A DNA stretch of 64,000 nt, from contig CM073590.1 in assembly GCA_037074705.1 (NCBI GenBank), positions 37,099,895-37,163,894 of the forward strand, written 5' to 3'. Source of the DNA: Zhengitettix transpicula (Eukaryota > Arthropoda > Insecta > Orthoptera > Tetrigidae). A program made the translations under genes and the position numbers. This document shows positions 46,006-57,784 of the stretch, piece after piece. Under the pieces are notes generated by a model. It made no database searches. It saw nothing but the letters and a program-made list of their open reading frames with translations, and was not told the DNA's origin. The stretch's first letter is position 1. Every line of letters starts with the position of its first letter.

Positions 46006-46267
46006 TTTTGTTTGGGTAATAGGCTACATGAGGGTAATCCACGTTCTGGCAACTCCCCTTTAATAGCATAGGAAGGGACTTGAAAGGGGGGATGCGGTAA
46101 GGTAGAAGAAGGCAGCCAAGGGTTAACTAGGGCCCCCGGGCTATGGTTTAAGGATCCTACCCGGCAATTGGCCTAAAAGTGATGCAGGGAAAAACCCTAG
46201 AAAACCTGCATCAGGTAGGTCGGGCATTTGGTACTTGTCCCACGCCCTTCCGGTAGCGGGAGAGGAG
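46006..46267 (-). repeat. Family A SINE-like repeat (short 262-bp form) nested in LTR
   Basis: It starts in 'ttttgtttgggtaatagg' and ends 'gtagcgggagaggag', the same end point as the copy at 13598. The LTR fragment at 16.1 kb shows the empty site ('tctccaaactgtccaactg'), which fixes the borders between 'cctccaaa' and 'ctgtccaac'. No target duplication is evident. Confidence 0.75.
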
Positions 46268-46284
46268 CTGTCCAACTGCCCTCT

Positions 46285-46292
46285 TATTTATA
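46285..46292 (-). promoter_or_regulatory. TATA box of family B LTR (TATAAATA)
   Basis: Context on the minus strand is 'gagatataaataagaggg'. Conserved with 16135-16142 and 31116-31123. Confidence 0.45.
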
Positions 46293-46659
46293 TCTCGGCT
46301 TCCGAATATTCCCTTGTTTTTCACAGTTTTTTGCATTTCCACGTTCGCCACACAAACCCCAGCTGTTAACTTTCTCCCGCTCCGAGAGTCACTCAATCAA
46401 TTAAATTAAATTATTTCCGTTTAATCTAATTGCATCGTCCAACAACCTTCTGTCATTTATTCCATTAGGATTCCGTCGTCCAGATGTCGGTCACACTATT
46501 AGCCCTAATTATAGTCCTTCCCTTCTCTAAAAGTCACTTATCCATCATTTTATCATTATCTTTTATATGTACAAACCACTCAAGGATACCCAGTCTGAGT
46601 TTGTAAACAAATCTGAGTAATAAGAACAGAATTCAAGTCCTTCTTCACTGGTTATTACA

Positions 46660-46671
46660 ATATATATATAT
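46660..46671. repeat. TA microsatellite (right flank of LTR)
   Basis: A short (TA)n run directly after TTATTACA. Confidence 0.85.
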
Positions 46672-47119
46672 CATCATAACAGTTTCATCTTAGGTCTTAA
46701 AGTGCAACATTTTTTAAAATACATTTGTATATGTTTGGTTCAAAATGGTTTAACATTTTGTTATTTGTTTCTAAATGTTCAAGAAATTGCTTTATTTTTG
46801 TCACTGATTTATTAAGTTGTTTCTCAAATAAGAATTTAATTATTTGATTAGTTTCTGTGGTTCAAAGAAAATAAATGAATGGCATGAAGGCTGAATTTTT
46901 GTGTATATCGTACAGTATAACATATTTTTAATTTTACTACTAAATTTTTTTAAGCACGACAGATGTTTTCAGCTTGGTATATCATGTTTTGGAAGAAGAA
47001 ATAATTGTTATCGATACAGATTTTTCCTAATACCTCCAAAGGAAGAAGCATTTTGAAGACGAATTAATGACTGGCGTCCAAATATCGACATGAGTACATC
47101 AAGAATCAGACATTTTAAC
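46672..47119. other. AT-rich DNA, nothing recognised
   Basis: No feature recognised. Confidence 0.45.
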
Positions 47120-47390
47120 GTGTAGGTCAGGTGTGCTGGTTGAAGAGTTTTATAGAGACCACCTGTCAGAGACGTAGACGGCCGGAATACGTTCTCGCTG
47201 CCTCAACGTAGCTAATGGAGAGGAAGGGGCAGTTTCTTTCATTAGCGCAGTCTCCCCACGGTCGTTATATTTCACGATTAATTAGTTGAGGCTGCAGTGC
47301 AGGCCGCTGTTGCCTGCCTCCATTGAGTGGGCGCCAAGAAGCCAGCGTCGCTTCGTAATGCACATTACGTACTGATGAATCTTTTATCCT
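47120..47390. promoter_or_regulatory. GC-richer island with homeodomain-type cores, candidate enhancer
   Basis: Contains 'accacctgtcagag' (E-box CACCTG), 'tttcattagcgcag', 'cacgattaattagttg' (TTAATTA), and 'ggcgccaagaagcc'. No coding frame of note. It is the first of several such islands in the right third of the window. Confidence 0.35.
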
Positions 47391-48689
47391 CCATTCAGGA
47401 ATACGCTAATATTTTCGCCAACGTATATCATATCATAAAAAACAGTTTGTCTAGTGTTATTTCACACATAAATTAGTCAAAGAAACGGGCTTCGAATGAG
47501 CTTAGGAAAAGAAAGCTTTCTAATGTTTCTGAACCCTATTAAATATTTTTCTGTTCCTCGTGTGGTTCACGGAAGACTACAGCGACCGAGATACTTTCAT
47601 CTTCATCTTTTATGACTGATGTACTTGAAGTGGCACGTGGCCAGTGTGACGATTGCCTTGGTTTTTCTTGGCAATGAATTTCGATCCCACGTTACGATTT
47701 CATACCAGCACACTTTCAGAAATCCACGCAAAATTTAAATCAAGAATAGCTGATTGGGATTAGAACTTCAGACATACCTCATTCCATTTACGAGTCACGG
47801 TTAACAGTTCTGAAGTGGATACATCTGATTTACGTTAAGGGCGATCACAATGCCATCTCGAAGTTATTATACACACGCTTATTCTCATCCAGTAACCAGA
47901 GACTATTTGCCTATAAAATGATCTCGTAGAAGATGGTGAGTCAAAAAGGGCAATATATAATATTCAATAATTATTCTATTTAAGAACAGAAGAATGATAT
48001 CAAACGAAACCCAGCCACGGACCAGTGGAAGTCTCAGGTTCGGTTCCCGGTACGGTCTTGATTTTTCCATCTTGATCCTTTAATTATTCTATTTTGTTAG
48101 ACAAATCTTCAAAATAGAAAATATTTTCACCTATTTCCTTCCATGCGAAACTGCCTCGCTAAATTGAAACTGGGCTGCCAAATGAATAGGTAAAGTATTC
48201 AAAATTTTATATTACTATAGCCCTATGTTTGGGATACATGTTCGTATTAAATTAAATTATCCTCCATTTATTTGTACTTTATAGGTGTTACTTCAAATTC
48301 TTTATGGAAATAGTAGATTATGTTCAAATATTTTGTGTGAATGGCAAACATTTAACTATGCATGCAAATAAACGCTCAAGTTATGCTATGATTTTACTTT
48401 AATTTAGCTAGTGAATAAATAGATTAGTATTGTATTACTTATTATTAAAAATTATTTTACATTTTTAGAGAAAAAATCGTAAATTAATTTTTATCTTTGA
48501 CAGATGCATATGTAAAGTACGTTTCTTAACGTAAACGTATTTTCTCCTAGCTTCGTAATATGTGTTATCAAAAGTGTGTGATAAAATGAAATATGATAGT
48601 GGCGAAGGTGGAACGCGACATGATATTTCAGGTGCTATTAAGAAAGAGTTGTTCGATAATCCTTAAAAGTCATATTGTGGACGGAAAGG
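47391..48689. other. AT-rich DNA with a SINE-like B box at about 48020-48065
   Basis: At 48024-48060, 'cggaccagtggaagtctc' is followed by 'aggttcggttcccgg', an A-box-like and a strong B-box-like (GGTTCGGTTCC) pair too close together for a tRNA. This may be a deleted tRNA-derived SINE head. The rest is unremarkable. Confidence 0.35.
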
Positions 48690-49020
48690 TAAAGCAAATG
48701 TAGCCTGTTGCTCTTCCGCCGCTTGGAACGTGGCGCATAAATCTCGTATCTAGCAACTTTCATTTACACACACATCAGTAACAGTCACGCATAACCTGCC
48801 ATTAGCATACTGCGTACTTCCTAATGCAGCCGGCACGAGGCATTCATTTTCCTTCATTAGCTCTTTGAATCTCCACCACAGCGTTTCTTAGTAGCAATCG
48901 TTAATTTGTAAACATTGCTATTGGGGTTCGAGTGACAATATTTACTCCATTAAGTTTTGATTAATTTTTGCGTGGCGCCATTTCGTCTAAATGGATGTTA
49001 TTAATTAATGTCAAAATGCC
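48690..49020. promoter_or_regulatory. GC-richer island with TAATTA and GCCAT cores, candidate enhancer
   Basis: Contains 'tgccattagcatactg', 'ttcattagctctttg', 'gcgtggcgccatttcg' (GCCAT core) and 'ttattaattaatgtc'. No coding frame recognised. Similar in character to the islands at 18.7 and 47.2 kb. Confidence 0.35.
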
Positions 49021-49119
49021 GAGATGATTGAAAGACATAATACAATCAGATTCATTATCCAAATATGATAGTGATGAAGAAAGATTTAACAAAATTTTAA
49101 TTATTAATATCTAGTTTTA

Positions 49120-49400
49120 TTTTATGAGCAACGATTTCACCCCACCCCTAGACGTGTTCCCTATGACAATAGGTTTGGAAATTAGACACTTAAGTAATCA
49201 AGAGAGACACTATGATTTTGAGCGCCCCCGTAAACTATGCATTTTACATTTTTTGCATTTTTTAAAATTGTCACCCCGTTTTACCATCACCCATAAGTGA
49301 GCTAGAGTTGTCTTAATTCCACATTGTTTTTTCATGGATCGTAAGTGGTACGTGTACCAAGAGTGAATGAAATTGTTTCACGCATTAATTAGTAACTTTA
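49120..49400. repeat. Decayed copy of the 4.0-kb-type dispersed repeat
   Basis: 'caacgatttcaccccacccc', 'gtcaccccgttttaccatca' and 'ggtacgtgtaccaagag' followed by 'tgaatgaaattg' resemble the body and tail of the repeat at 4021-4745 ('caaccccgcttatggggg', 'gtacgaaatttggtgaaat'). The head is missing. Confidence 0.35.
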
Positions 49401-49507
49401 TTTACAGAAATTATACAGTATAATGAGATAACACTTTAAACATTCATTAATATTACGATTTATTTCTTAAAAAACACACCTTTCTGGAAAATGACTAATC
49501 GTGATAT

Positions 49508-49638
49508 TGATCTGTAGGACAAAGGTTAATCTAGGTATTGAACTTTTGGGGAAAACTTAATCGGTATAATGTACTTTCGGGCAAACGTTGATCGGGATAA
49601 TGTGCTGTTGGACAAATGTCATTCGGGAAAAACATGCA
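49508..49638. repeat. Degenerate tandem repeat, four ~31-bp units
   Basis: Successive units: 'gtaggacaaaggttaatc', 'ttggggaaaacttaatcg', 'ttcgggcaaacgttgatc', 'gttggacaaatgtcattcgg', each followed by a short 'ggtataatg'-like stretch except the last. Confidence 0.75.
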
Positions 49639-50089
49639 TTCTGTGACTGCCTCAATTTCGTTGTTCAGAGTTGAATTTATATTTGTTTATAAGCCACGAA
49701 AATATTTTGCTATAAACATTCAATTCGACTCCACGCACCGGAATAGACACTTTTCAAGATGATTACGCATCGAGACATTGATACCTTGCAATATTAAATT
49801 CATCCCACACGGTTTGTAGGACATTTGAACTGGACGAAAGACGCGAATTTCTGTGGTCATTAGTACATTAATTATAAAGTACAGATTATTTGTATCTCAG
49901 TTGTGATTCATAATCGGAATTTCTTTGCATTTTGTACCTTTGAATTGACGTCATAAAAATAAAACTAACAAATACAAACACACCGCCTTGGAGACCTTAA
50001 AATAAAAAAACATGCATATTAGTTTCACTTCTACTGGCCTAACTTTCAGAGCTCCTTTTCAATTGCATAATACATAGGCAAAGTCTGAA
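49639..50089. other. AT-rich DNA, nothing recognised
   Basis: No feature recognised. Confidence 0.4.
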
Positions 50090-50400
50090 GACCAGGTGCA
50101 AAGAAATAATGCCCCTTGTTGCCGGATTACTTCGCGTCGCTTTCATGTGGTACATGATGAGCTGTTTCTTTGTCTGCGGGTGGCACAATAGCTGCCCGTC
50201 GTCGTCGTCGTCCATGTTCTGTTTTAAGACGCGATAAGATTGTGTGCGGCGTAAGCCGGTGCAGGCGAGCCTTTAATCTGGTTTTAAGTGCCTGCTGTTT
50301 CTTTATTGAAGCGCAAGCAGATAGCAAGTGCAGATATATCTCGTCTCCGCCGCTTTGTTTTGCAGTGGGGTAAAACCTTTATGACATATCTGTCACTTCC
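50090..50400. promoter_or_regulatory. GC-rich island with CGT triplet run, candidate regulatory element
   Basis: High CpG content, including 'ccgtcgtcgtcgtcgtcc' (50196-50213). Both strands are open for about 65 codons, typical of CpG-rich non-coding DNA. No domain recognised. Confidence 0.3.
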
Positions 50401-51049
50401 TTTCAGATCCCTGTTACAAATTATGACCCCGAAAATGTTCAGTTCTGATTATATTTTTCACCACAATTATTTGATACGATACGAAAGCATTGGCTGACTT
50501 AAGTTTTACTTTGCGTAAATTCGGTATTATTGTTTATACTTATTCCACCTTAAATAGTCTTACGTTTGAAGTATGTAAAATATACATTTTCTGGATCTTT
50601 ATGCTGATTAACAATTTTTTTGCAGAACTTGTGTATGTACCGTTCTTGAAACATACGTCGGTCAAACCACATTAGCTAATTTCCTAGTCGAATAATCCAA
50701 TTAGTGGGTTAGTGAATGCCTCTGAATATTTTAAAGAAATATGTAAAGTACTGTAGCAGTTACGCAAGGCGCACAAACGTCAGTTTGTTCTAATATATTT
50801 CACATGTCTCCATATTTCAAAGAAATAAATAATGCCTAATTGTTCTAAGCTGATATAAAATTTTAATTTTCCAATTTCGGCTTTGCGTTTAAAAATCAAA
50901 AGTTACATGAAAACACATCACTAATTTTTAATCATCTTACTATCATTTAATTAACGTTACGTAAACTCTGATTTGTTTTTTTAAGTTTGTACTCAAAACG
51001 GAAAAATTGTAATTCAGAGAGAAATTGTATTTAATTTCATAGAAACTGC
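50401..51049. other. AT-rich DNA, nothing recognised
   Basis: No feature recognised. Confidence 0.4.
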
Positions 51050-51310
51050 AGTTAGTGGGTCCCCATGAAATTGATTCTCCGCTTTGTCGTCTGATTAAAG
51101 ATGTTAATTTGTATGCCGCAAATTCAGATTTGATGGGAAAACAGAAGACAAACTTTTAATTAAATGATACGTGCTGCACGATTCGAAAAGGCATTTGGGG
51201 TTTCCCTAATGCGATATACTTATGCAAAAAGGATTAAAATCCATGCCATGAATCTGCAGGCTGCAGTGAAAACAAATTCGCCATAGCCGTGTTCCGTAAA
51301 GCTGCTGTGT
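51050..51310. promoter_or_regulatory. Moderately GC-richer block, candidate conserved non-coding element
   Basis: Complex, non-repetitive sequence with 'gtctgattaaagatg', 'cttttaattaaatgatacg' and 'atctgcaggctgcagtg'. No coding signal. Confidence 0.25.
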
Positions 51311-52859
51311 TGAGACGAATTGAAATTTATTTGTAATCGTAACAAAGTATTTAATATCAATGTATTGAAACCGTACCATATATAAATATCATTAATTCAT
51401 ATTAAATTAATATATTTAGTATAAATCAAAATAGGTATACTTCTGTCATCAACGACATGAACCTTCTTCTACGGCAACGACTCCAGAAAAATCTTGGTTT
51501 TTTATAAAGCATTCATCAGAACCACTGAAATTAAATAATTGGTTCAAATCGTATCTTTCATTTTTGTTACTCGGTGTATTACTGTTAAACCATTAATTCC
51601 AATTTCTTCTAAATATAATCAGCATCTAAATTCTAGGAATAGAATCTGGCTGAATCAGATGAAACGAATAATTAAAATTGTTTTCTACTGTGGGAAGACG
51701 GTTTTCAACTAATTACTGTAACCAACAAAAAAATTTCTAATGCACGATAATTATATATATTTTCTTACATTCCAATCACTTTTACACAACTGCAAGGTGA
51801 CGTTTATCGACTTAGTTGTGGTTCACCATTAAAGTATCTTATGGTGGTACTTAAGTAAGAATTCCACTGTTCAGGAGAGAAATAAACATTATTCTCCCGA
51901 CTGGCAACATTTCAATGCGAAATCTGCGATACCAATTTCAAAAATTAAAATTATAAAGCAGTAACAAAATTACTGAAAAAATTGGTAAAAATAAAATTTA
52001 CCGCTCCCCGAATCTATTTATTTTTTTATCCGCTTTAACGAAACCAAGAAATGGGTTACAGCAAACTAAACAAGAATTAATGAGTGCAGCGCCTTACAAA
52101 TCGACTTCTTGTCCAATGTCTGACAAGTACAGTCTTATATTGGATTCTAATTTTACCGTCTAAACTCCAATTTACGCCTCTCGCTTCTTTCCAGTTGTTT
52201 GTTTCTGCAATTGAAAAATTCCGGTGCATGGGGTCCTGAAGCTTTGAGTATTGCAATACGTGAGGGATTGATGGGGCTTGGGACGACGCCATGTTTCAAG
52301 GCGTCGAGATGTCAGCCTCTAGCGCCATGCCTTAACGTGATGACCCGACCCTACCATCGCTGCCAGGTCTTATTAGATTCTCTTTGATACCCTGTACAAA
52401 ATTTACATGTATGTTCGAATATTACCATCTGTAACATACAAACAACCAAATATAATACATTCATTGCTTAGTCGTACAGATAATGTAAGAAACAGCCTTC
52501 AGCAATGAGAGTTTGGATATTCCTCATATTTCTTTTATTCTGGAAATTAAATCGTACGAAGTGGGCGTACATTTCATTTCACAAATAATTATATAGGCAA
52601 TTAATGTAGAAATTTATCATGAAACATGAAAAGAAAGAGTATAGGTCGAAAACAATATTTCAGATTTTTTTATAATTGGGACATTAAAATATTAAATATT
52701 TTTTTATAAAAAAATGTTTTTCAAATGATTTTCAAATAGAAGACGTCGACTGTAACACCCAAGTGTCAACTGCTATTTGCTCCCATGTAACATTTCCACT
52801 TGAAAATCTGCGAATAAATATGAAGATATTCAATTTATATCCCTACAGAGTTGTCAGTG
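51311..52859. other. AT-rich DNA; mixed patch at 52180-52390
   Basis: The patch has 'ggggcttgggacgacgccatg' style GC-rich stretches (GCCAT cores at about 52288 and 52325) and no recognised protein. A perfect 8-bp hairpin (TTGTCAGT/ACTGACAA) lies at 52851-52870. Confidence 0.35.
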
Positions 52860-53130
52860 AGTACTGACAAAATTCTTAAGGGGCGGCTCGTGGGAGCACC
52901 GCCGTAGCTTCAATATAAAGAATAGCGCGGCCAAGCCATCCTTGTCGCTTCAGCGTTTGAATTAAAAACTCCGGCAAGGATCTAATTTCCCTAGCCACTC
53001 GCCCCCGTCGCGTCTCCCCCGGCAATGCGTGTGCGATAAATAATAAGTGGGGTGTCTTCGCCACTGGTTGCTCATCCATCACTGCTTCGCGCAGGTACCA
53101 GAACAGGTGCGGACACGACGCCACACCTTA
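52860..53130. promoter_or_regulatory. GC-rich island, candidate regulatory element
   Basis: 'ggggcggctcgtgggagc', 'agcgcggccaagccatcc', 'cactcgcccccgtcgcgtc', 'gcgataaataataagtgg'. The minus frame 53124-52876 is open for 82 codons without a recognised domain. Confidence 0.3.
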
Positions 53131-53860
53131 CGTTGTATTTTACACACAGAGAAAGTTTTCTAGACCCCTTCCCGCTTAGCTCTATGAATGAAGTTCCCAC
53201 AACCAAGTATCTTACAATTTAACAACGAAAATATATACACAATTTGTAAGGTCGAATTTTCACCGACTGAGGAAATTAAGAGATAATTTTTCAATTTGTG
53301 GCTTAGTTCAAATTAATTTTAATTTCTTAAATTAAATGGCGGTTAAGTCTTTTGGCTATTCTTGGGAACCCTCCAGTTTAATTGGCTTCGTAACACGGAA
53401 CCAGCGAGTAATATTATGTCACTTCTAATTTCTGTTTATTATTACACTGTATAATTTTTAAATGCATCGGCAAACAGCTCGGAATATGCAATCCCTAATA
53501 AAAATGGAAAATGAATATTTGCACAATAGACGTTATAAATAACGCCGAGAAAGGAACACAGTTCACATTTATGCGTCAACTAATTTATTATTTTATGCAT
53601 TACAAAATAACTTAAAAAAATTTTGTCCAATAAGTCTTTTGCAAAAAGTGGGGACCACTGTTTTATTTTTCTTTCTGTCTCAATTGTTTCTCAGTAAAAA
53701 CTTGTAATTATAATTCTATTCCAATTCACCGTTGGATTTTAAGAACTTGCCTATGCTGAAAATTTTTGTGGGCTGAATATCGGAATGAAAATACTAACTA
53801 TGAGCAGTTAATCATCATTGTTCTTCAAACTATTTTTCAAAATTAAGTATACGTTAGTAA
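53131..53860. other. AT-rich DNA, nothing recognised
   Basis: No feature recognised. Confidence 0.45.
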
Positions 53861-53945
53861 CGTTTGGGCTTTCAACCGTATTTGAATAGACTTAGGCCAC
53901 GATATTTCGATGTCGGTCACTGCCATCGTTATCACGTGATAACAG
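53861..53945 (-). repeat. Penelope-type terminal repeat relic with hammerhead-like motif
   Basis: On the minus strand: ACGATGGCAGTGACCGACAT followed by CGAAATATCGTGG, then 'ggttgaaagccc'. CGATG and CATCG pair perfectly (stem II) before GAAA. It is the same subfamily as the inverted repeat at 25.5 kb but a single copy. CTGAAGA upstream has decayed to GTGATAA. Confidence 0.5.
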
Positions 53946-54539
53946 CCTATTCTAACCTCGTCGTAATCCCCCTGCGTTAATGAAAACTTTCTCTCCTTAA
54001 ATTTAAATTTAACACGAACACGTACTTAATTTTTACGAATACCATTTAAATATGAAGATCTTTCTTGTGTTATAGGCAAACAACGCTCCCTATCTTAACA
54101 ACGTGAACGCATAGTTATGGGTTAAAATTTTTCTGGTGGGTGTGTGAAAGATTTTAGTTTATCTGGTTAAATTTCAAACGTCTCGTTCAATTATGGTTAC
54201 GAGAAGTGTAAATACTTCTATGTTAACAAAATATTCGGTTATCTCCGTAGTATAATTCAAAACAAAATGTCTCACTGTAAGGAATTCTGTGATTATTTGT
54301 GCAGTCATCCACACTGTAAAGCACCGTTTACTCTTTTTTATATCAAAACTGTTACGATGAGCTCATATTTTATACTTAACCGAAATATTGATTTATTGCT
54401 CAGAACCGGAGATTGCTCTTGGATCAAACTCCATAAAGCCTCTCTGTTTCTATCACACGGAAATTTTAATTTTATACAACTCATATCTGTTATTGAACCT
54501 TTTCCGGCCATTTGAACATTTATACCGTATAACTGTGGT
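53946..54539. other. AT-rich DNA, nothing recognised
   Basis: Frames at 54267-54544 are open on both strands, without recognised motifs. Confidence 0.4.
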
Positions 54540-54930
54540 GCCAAATGCTATTTCTGGCGCAGGACGGGTGTTCTCCCGCACTCCTCGGCCCACGGAACGA
54601 GCAAAGCAGTGCTGTGATTGTGTGTTACCAAAATCCATGAAGGCTGAGGGGGTGTGTGGGGGGGGGGGGGCATTGGTAGCGATTGTAACGCAGCCAACTT
54701 GCATCGGGCCGGCTTAATGTGAACTTTCCACCACCCGATCTCTGCCCCCTTCTCTTCCGCCCATACACAGTAATCCCAGCACCATTTCCCGCTGCTCTTC
54801 CGGCTAGGTTAATAGTTAATGCTAATGCTTTGCTGAGGCTAATAGCCTTGTATGCTGGGCTTGGGTTTGCTATTCCGTAAGAGATGAGTTGTTGTGTGAA
54901 CTTGAAGAAGTGAATGCATATGCCCAATGA
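54540..54930. promoter_or_regulatory. GC-rich island, candidate regulatory element
   Basis: A sustained GC-richer stretch with 'ctcctcggcccacggaacg', a 13-bp G run, 'tgcatcgggccggc', 'caccacccgatctctgcccc' and 'gctaggttaatagttaatgc'. Three overlapping frames are open on both strands and none looks like a known protein. Confidence 0.3.
54658..54670. repeat. Poly-G tract (13 G)
   Basis: An uninterrupted G13 run after 'gggggtgtgt'; prone to length variation and sequencing error. Confidence 0.9.
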
Positions 54931-56939
54931 CAGACATTAAAAGATATATATCGCAATATTTTTTCAGGAATGTACATCGTATCATCAATAGGAATATATT
55001 AAGAATTGCCCAAAGATAATATTTAATTATTATTATTGTTATAAATAACGAGTGTTCTTTGCTATTATAGGGTGAAAGCGCCTATTCAACATAGGATTTA
55101 TTTTATTATGGATAAGTGGATGGCGGAAACATACTAGTTATTTAATATTATTTTGTAAGGGAGATGATCGATGCAGAATTATTTTTTATTGTTGGGGAAA
55201 TAAATCTATTTAAGCCTGGGATGGGACGATGTAATACGGTAGGAAATTGGGGAGTTGTAATACTCGGAACTTTTGTTTTAAGTAATGGAGTATGACTTCT
55301 AGGGGATACGTATATTTGAATTTAGATTTACAGTCAAATTATATAGGAAGATGGATAGTAATTTTGGAATGTTGTGGTTGTAGGATCCACGGAAATAGGC
55401 AAGACGTTGGTGGATAGGATGGAAATTTAGAAGGCGATGGTGTTGGAATAGGTTGACAGATGGGTATAGGAAGTGAAGTTAAAGACAGAAGCGAAGGATT
55501 CGTCTTACCAGGGCCCTTAGAGTGGTAAAAACAATGTGGCTATAGCATATTACAGGACGGAAATTTTGTATGTATGGCGAATATTTTTTTAACTAATTTT
55601 GTATTAAGATTTCAGATCTGTTTAAATTCCTTAATATATCATAGTCACATAGTGTATCTCTACGCGTTAAGAACTTGGTTAGTTGTCGGCTTTAACGTAC
55701 CTTGAGCGCATTTCATATTATTAATTCATGGTTTATTATTTATTTCAGTGTCCACCCTGTTGAATTAGAGTCCCCAATGTCGCTTATGGTTGCATGGATT
55801 CCATTTTGTTATTCTCGTTCCGCGCAAAACGATATGAATATTTCTGATCCGTTCCACTCAGTCCTCGTGAAAATACAATGCAATGTAGTGTCCTCCTCAA
55901 AACAATTCTTCCATACTTTTATGCTAGTATAGAATTTTTATATTAAGTTTGTAGTAAAACTAAATATTAGTCAAATATTCACCCCTTCAGGTATAAAGGC
56001 ATAAATTGTATCATAACTTCATATAGGCCTACTATTCTTTTCTACGTAATCGAACGCCAGAGAAATTTTATTTCATGAGATTCTTTGACCCATCTACAAG
56101 CTTATGTTATGAAATTCCTGATATAATTATTATGGAATTTATATTTACAAGTTTTGGTCACTATATTTTAACTTTAATTTTAGGTTACACGTCTGAACTG
56201 TTTCTCTGAAACATTTTACGTGAAGTTTTGACTCTTCTGTTGATCTCTTCGTCCAGTTTTTATAAAGAAATTGTTCCGTATATAGGTTTTCAAAACCTTG
56301 TTCTCTGACTCAGTCAATTTCTTCAGACATCTCCTAGTCAATAATTGCAATTCACAGAAACGTTCAATATTCCTCAGATAACCCTGAATGTTAGGCTAGG
56401 TGTCAGATTTACAGCACTTATGTATCGTGTCGAAGATATACTTGCCTGAAATATTTGAATATATATCGACTTTTGTTTCTTTCAAGTTGACAGCTGATTT
56501 AATACATTGACGTGTTTCACTTTAAAACTGAAATATTTGGTTTGTAGTTAGGAGATTATAATGGGGAGCATTTAATGTTTTATCATGAAGTATCTTGGGG
56601 AGGATTTTCAGGTATGTAGGTTTGGTCCCTCTTACATAATAATAGTTTAAAATTTAATTTTAACCAAGAAAATAAAGGAGCTGTTTCAATAAATATGACT
56701 TTGTCGGTGATATTAATCAATTCATATCGATTTTAAAATAACATTTCTCCTATAATACGATAATACATTTATGTTTATATTATGCAAATAGTCCGATTGA
56801 CGTGTTTACAAATATAAAAAGTGCTTATTTCATACAATTGGCTTTCCCTTACTATCTCTCCGCAACGCATCATAACTCTGTAAGGAAGTGGCCTCTTAAT
56901 AAAATTAAAATATATATAACGGAAATTAAATCATTATGC
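54931..56939. other. AT-rich DNA; purine-biased stretch at 55080-55560
   Basis: The stretch at 55.1-55.6 kb is strikingly G/A-rich on the plus strand ('gggatgggacgatg', 'ggaaattggggag', 'gttggtggataggatgg'). No coding or repeat match was recognised elsewhere. Confidence 0.4.
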
Positions 56940-57230
56940 GTAAGTTGATGCCACTTTGACGTGATGCCATTAGTATTCATTTACATATTAATGGGGAATT
57001 ATGCAGGCAGTGGGGCAGCTCGAGTTCGTTCTCCCGGGAGCCGTTTTTCGCGCGGCTGCTGCGTGAGGGCCGGGCTTCTATTGCATTTCAGAGCCTTTCC
57101 TGTCCAGCGAACCTTCACAGCACTCGTGTGCCTATTCTTCCCGTCAACTCACACAGAAACAACACTCCAAAAATGCGCTCGGAATAGTCACGCGTCAATT
57201 CAATCATACTCATGTCGTCTGAATTGATAT
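56940..57230. promoter_or_regulatory. GC-rich island, candidate regulatory element
   Basis: 'gtgatgccattagtattc' (GCCAT beside ATTA), 'gcagctcgagttcgttctcc', 'cgcgcggctgctgcgtg'. The plus frame 56961-57227 is open but has no recognised domain. Confidence 0.3.
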
Positions 57231-57422
57231 TCGTATACTTCATAACACGTTGCAATGTTTTTAATTTCTATTAAAACTTGGAATCAATTTTAAGGAAGAG
57301 GTAAACTGGAGTGTAAGTGTCAAAGAAGCTGCCTGTTATACTGCCATATGGCCATATGTAATTATGTTGAAATCAGAAACTAGTTGTAACGGAAATTAAA
57401 TCAGAAACCATTATTTATTAGC

Positions 57423-57464
<42 letters not shown>

Positions 57465-57500
57465 CTGTGTGTGTGTGAGAGAGAGGAAGAGGGAGAGAGT
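57423..57500. repeat. Compound microsatellite TA/TG/GA
   Basis: (TA)n then (TG)n with one CTG change, then (GA)n and GGGAGAG. A classic compound dinucleotide locus. Confidence 0.95.
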
Positions 57501-57784
57501 ATGTATGTACATTGCGTAACACTTGCAGTTATTACTAGGACAGGGCACAGCGTGAACAATAAATAATATACATGTAACATTTATGGTGGTAAATTGAATA
57601 GAGTTTGTTTAGACTTACCTAATGTTGTTAAATACTTGGTTATATTTGTTAAAGATCAAGGTTTAAGGTGTACTTTGTTACATATTTGCGTGGATATAAT
57701 TTGTTTCAGACTTGATCTTGTAATGCAATATTATATGGTGGTAATCCAACTCTTCACTGTATTAAGGCCATATGGAACTTTTTA
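57501..57784. other. AT-rich DNA, nothing recognised
   Basis: No feature recognised. Confidence 0.4.

Larger units (their letters stand above)
45233..46659 (-). mobile_element. Family B solo LTR, most complete copy, with nested family A insert
   Basis: Bounded by TGTAATACC and GGTTATTACA, with TA runs directly outside both ends: the 5'-TG...CA-3' arrangement of an LTR. Without the 262-bp family A insert it is about 1,165 bp. Read on the minus strand it has U3 with 'ggctctcggagcggg' (with small changes), a TATAAATA box (46292-46285), and AATAAA at 45552-45547 followed by 'ggtaataagtcagatttcg'. This is a plausible U3-R-U5 plan. A short direct duplication ('acacgaaatgataatga', twice) lies just left of the insert. 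No gag-pol on either side. Gypsy-type assignment is inference from TATA-like targets. Confidence 0.75.
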
